Assembly (NCBI GenBank): GCA_024763435.1
Contig: JANTFN010000098.1
Location: forward strand, 1-6,852
DNA from: Thermodesulfobacteriota bacterium
Lineage (GTDB): Bacteria; Desulfobacterota; S145-22
Direction of reading: 5' to 3'
DNA length: 6,852 nucleotides
Shown here: piece after piece, positions 5,246-6,852 of the stretch
Layout of the letters: every line of letters begins with the position of its first letter
How positions within the stretch are numbered: the stretch's first letter is position 1
Position numbers and translations under genes: made by a program
The notes under the pieces: model-generated
What the model was told of the DNA's origin: nothing
Databases searched by the model: none
The model's input: only the letters and a program-made list of their open reading frames with translations

Positions 5246-6114
5246 AGGTCTATCCGGAGTGCCTGCCCTGCTTCGCGCTTCAGGCGCTTCGCGCGGCCAA
5301 TCAAGCCACAAATAACGAATCGCTGAAATGGGAAATCCTTGTTGAGGCCAGCAGGTATATCGCTACTTTTCAGCCGGGCATGAAACCGGTGGAAATGGCA
5401 GAGATTATTTATCCCATGGTCGCGCGGAAAACCGGCGTGCCGGATCCCTTTGAAACCATCAAACACGAAACAAATCAACAGGCCCTGGCCTTGTATCCCT
5501 TTTTCAAGGCCCTCATTGCCGAGAGTAAAACGCCTGTCAAAACGGCGTTAAAACTGGCTATTATTGGAAACAGCATCGATTTTGGCCCGCCACAAAATCA
5601 TCACAAAGACCTGAAGGCCGAAACACTTGCCACCCTCCATGAACCCCTTACCATTGATGACACGGAAACCCTTTCGAGTCGCCTGCCCCGGGCATCTGCT
5701 CTGCTTCTGATTGCGGACAACTCCGGAGAAATCGTCCTTGACAGACTCCTCCTCGAAACCATTCATAGCCATTACCCCGATCTGAAAATCACAGTAGCGG
5801 TCAGAGATGTTCCCATTATCAACGATGTAACCCTTGCTGATTTCAAAGAGGCAGGGTTTCCCGCATCCATATCGGCGGTTTCGTCCGGGAACAAAACGCC
5901 CGGTGTTATTCTTGGAAAGGCAAGCAGGGAATTCCTTGACATATATGCCGCTGCCGACATTATTCTTTCAAAGGGGCAGGGAAATTACGAAGGATTGAGC
6001 GATGATGCGGACGAAAGGGTCTTTTTCCTCTTCAAAACGAAATGCGCTATTATTGCCCGGCATGTTGGGGTTAAAGAAGGCGCGATGATTGTCAAACAAG
6101 GAGGCGGAAAATGA
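5242..6114 (+). CDS. DUF89/ARMT1-like metal-dependent phosphatase
   Basis: This is a 290-residue protein of the DUF89 (ARMT1-like) family. Characterised relatives are metal-dependent phosphatases that remove harmful or overflow sugar phosphates and damaged phosphometabolites. It belongs to the prokaryotic branch with an N-terminal cysteine pair (ECLPCF, Cys7 and Cys10). Conserved metal-site motifs are present: GNSIDFG (109-115), ADNSGEIVLDRLLLE (158-172) with Asp159 and Asn160, RDVPIINDVT (188-197) with Asn194 and Asp195, and SKGQGNYEGL (243-252). It ends with KTKCAIIARHVGV. The first ~100 residues are helical. No signal peptide is present, so it is cytosolic. The start is set by AGGAAGGA (5228-5235), and ATGA overlaps the NifX-type stop. 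The CxxC near the start and the ferredoxin-coding neighbour hint at a metal or redox link. Its substrate is not predictable from the sequence. Confidence 0.87.
   Translation: MKVYPECLPCFALQALRAANQATNNESLKWEILVEASRYIATFQPGMKPVEMAEIIYPMVARKTGVPDPFETIKHETNQQALALYPFFKALIAESKTPVKTALKLAIIGNSIDFGPPQNHHKDLKAETLATLHEPLTIDDTETLSSRLPRASALLLIADNSGEIVLDRLLLETIHSHYPDLKITVAVRDVPIINDVTLADFKEAGFPASISAVSSGNKTPGVILGKASREFLDIYAAADIILSKGQGNYEGLSDDADERVFFLFKTKCAIIARHVGVKEGAMIVKQGGGK
6098..6104 (+). promoter_or_regulatory. Ribosome binding site of the ferredoxin gene, inside the upstream gene
   Basis: AAGGAGG is a full Shine-Dalgarno sequence six bases before the ATG at 6111 and lies within the last codons of the DUF89 gene, where it encodes part of KQGGGK. 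With the ATGA overlap it points to strong, coupled translation of the ferredoxin. Confidence 0.7.
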
Positions 6115-6413
6115 TTATCCTCAACAAAACAAAATGCGTGGGATGCGGGAAATGCGTCGAGGCCTGCCCGACCGGGGCGCTTTATTGGGTGGAGAAAGAG
6201 GTTTTTGTAAGGGAAGAGCTGTGCCGATCATGTGGCGCGTGTATGGAAGCCTGCCCAAAAGGGGCTATTAGCTTAAACCCCTTTGCCTTTCAAGGCCAAA
6301 CCATGGCAGGGTTTACGGAAAACCGTGTGATGCGTTCCATGAGTATCCGGTATTTCCCGGGCGGGGGCCGAGGGGGACGGCGCCGATTTGGCAGAAGGAG
6401 ACGTCATTCGTGA
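6111..6413 (+). CDS. 2[4Fe-4S] ferredoxin with Arg/Gly-rich tail
   Basis: This is a 100-residue cytosolic electron carrier. Two complete cluster motifs are visible: CVGCGKCVEACP (Cys9, 12, 15 and 19) and CRSCGACMEACP (Cys38, 41, 44 and 48), each CxxCxxCxxxCP, so two [4Fe-4S] clusters in the classic pseudo-twofold fold of about 55 residues. The remaining ~45 residues are an extension ending GGGRGGRRRFGRRRRHS, strongly basic, with arginine at nine positions in the last 17. Such a tail could bind nucleic acid or an acidic partner, but part of it overlaps the ribosome site of the next gene, so some arginine codons may be kept for that reason. The start has a strong Shine-Dalgarno sequence, and four bases overlap both the preceding and the following gene. 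Redox partner unknown. Confidence 0.93.
   Translation: MIILNKTKCVGCGKCVEACPTGALYWVEKEVFVREELCRSCGACMEACPKGAISLNPFAFQGQTMAGFTENRVMRSMSIRYFPGGGRGGRRRFGRRRRHS
6395..6400 (+). promoter_or_regulatory. Ribosome binding site for the GTG start of acylphosphatase
   Basis: AAGGAG lies nine bases before the GTG at 6410. It supports that start even though no ATG is available, since GTGAAAAAAACGG is the first sensible initiation of the family's N-terminus. Confidence 0.65.
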
Positions 6414-6685
6414 AAAAAACGGTTCACCTTCTTATTTCCGGAAGGGTCCAGGGAGTCTTCTACCGCTATACCGCCCAAAAAGTGGCCTCGCGCCTTGACC
6501 TCAAGGGCTGGGTAAAAAATCTTCCCAGCGGTCAGGTAGAGGCAGTTGCCGTGGGAACGCCTTCCGCCGTCGAGGCCTTCATCACCTGGTGCCGGCAAGG
6601 GCCGCCAGGCGCGCATGTTGCCGATGTGACGGTCACCGAAAACCCTTTGCCGCCGGATTATGAAGGGTTTTCGGTAACTTATTAG
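6410..6685 (+). CDS. acyP: Acylphosphatase
   Basis: This 91-residue enzyme hydrolyses the carboxyl-phosphate bond of acyl phosphates such as acetyl phosphate or 1,3-bisphosphoglycerate, releasing the acid and phosphate; it is cytosolic. The family signature GRVQGVFYRYTAQKVASRLDLKGWVKNL (11-38) is complete, with the catalytic Arg19 of GVFYR and Asn37 of VKNL. The second half GQVEAVAVGTPSAVEAFITWCRQGPPGAHVADVTV (41-75) and the C-terminal FSVTY are typical, and the length is the family's usual one. It starts at GTG, overlapping the ferredoxin TGA by four bases, so it is probably translated in coupling with it. It is the last gene of the block; I see no strong terminator after it. It may clear acyl phosphates formed by neighbouring metabolism, but its real substrate is not known. 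Confidence 0.94.
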   Translation: MKKTVHLLISGRVQGVFYRYTAQKVASRLDLKGWVKNLPSGQVEAVAVGTPSAVEAFITWCRQGPPGAHVADVTVTENPLPPDYEGFSVTY

Positions 6686-6764
6686 GCGGGAGGTAGAAGG
6701 TAAAAGACTAAGGGCTAAAACGATTTTCGCCAAAGGCACGAACGCAAAATATCTTTGAAGATGT

Positions 6765-6851
6765 TTAAGGAGAAGAACTCAGCAGCCCTTTTTTCGCCTT
6801 CTGCAGCTTGTTAATCTTGCCCTGTATAAAATCTTTCATCTGGGTCTCAAG
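6765..6851 (-). CDS. Possible 3' end of a minus-strand gene at the right edge
   Basis: Reading leftward from the window edge, one frame gives LETQMKDFIQGKINKLQKAKKGLLSSSP and then TAA (6767-6765). It is lysine-rich and amphipathic, as many C-terminal helices are, but 28 open codons prove little and I recognise no family. If real, the gene begins beyond the right edge and converges with acylphosphatase, leaving 79 bases between. Confidence 0.36.
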   Translation of the reverse strand, partial: LETQMKDFIQGKINKLQKAKKGLLSSSP

Positions 6852-6852
6852 C

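Noticed and set aside
6404..6739. A 111-codon minus-strand open frame opposite acylphosphatase
   Set aside because: The plus-strand acylphosphatase has its full catalytic signature; the opposite frame resembles nothing.
6700..6766. Weak hairpins after acylphosphatase (around 6708-6726 and 6747-6766) as terminators
   Set aside because: Stems are AT-rich or mismatched, the second has almost no loop, and neither is followed by a clear T-run in the plus direction.

Overview
The window looks like a piece of a bacterial chromosome of mixed base composition. Its gene content best fits an anaerobic, Desulfobacterota-like (old Deltaproteobacteria) lineage. That placement is an inference from the stand-alone NifU-type scaffold, the NifX-type protein, the DUF89/ARMT1-like protein with an N-terminal CxxC, and the 2[4Fe-4S] ferredoxin. 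There is no rRNA or other marker gene to confirm it. I see no tRNA, CRISPR array, insertion sequence or phage gene.

Left part (1-2509). At the left edge are two minus-strand reading frames: a possible gene start running off the window (1-56) and an unrecognised 86-residue protein (71-331). Divergent from them, on the plus strand, lie a stand-alone IscU/NifU-type Fe-S scaffold (440-883) and an eight-helix AI-2E family permease close to E. coli TqsA (976-2007). These are followed by an SRPBCC-fold gene (2045-2509) whose frame is interrupted. Both halves of the fold are recognisable in the same frame, but two stops lie between them, in a short stretch that reads well in another frame.

Middle (2510-4093). 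A minus-strand YihY/BrkB-family membrane protein with a C-terminal winged-helix-like extension (2537-3841) converges on the SRPBCC gene. The 252-bp divergent spacer to its right holds a hairpin with a T-run, a candidate minus-strand promoter that would give yihY an almost leaderless mRNA, and a good plus-strand sigma70-type promoter. The plus-strand promoter's predicted start falls on the ATG of a 25-codon upstream ORF.

Right part (4094-6685). Five plus-strand genes are packed head to tail, each junction abutting or overlapping by 4 bases: a NYN-domain ribonuclease-like protein with a C-terminal LOTUS/OST-HTH-like domain, a NifX-type cofactor-binding-domain protein, a DUF89/ARMT1-like metal-dependent phosphatase, a 2[4Fe-4S] ferredoxin with an Arg/Gly-rich tail, and acylphosphatase. 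The packing implies one transcript and translational coupling. The combination of an RNA-directed protein, metal-cluster proteins and two phosphate-hydrolysing enzymes is the most interesting thing in the window. No shared function can be proved from sequence alone. A lysine-rich reading frame entering from the right edge on the minus strand (6765-6851) may be the end of another gene.
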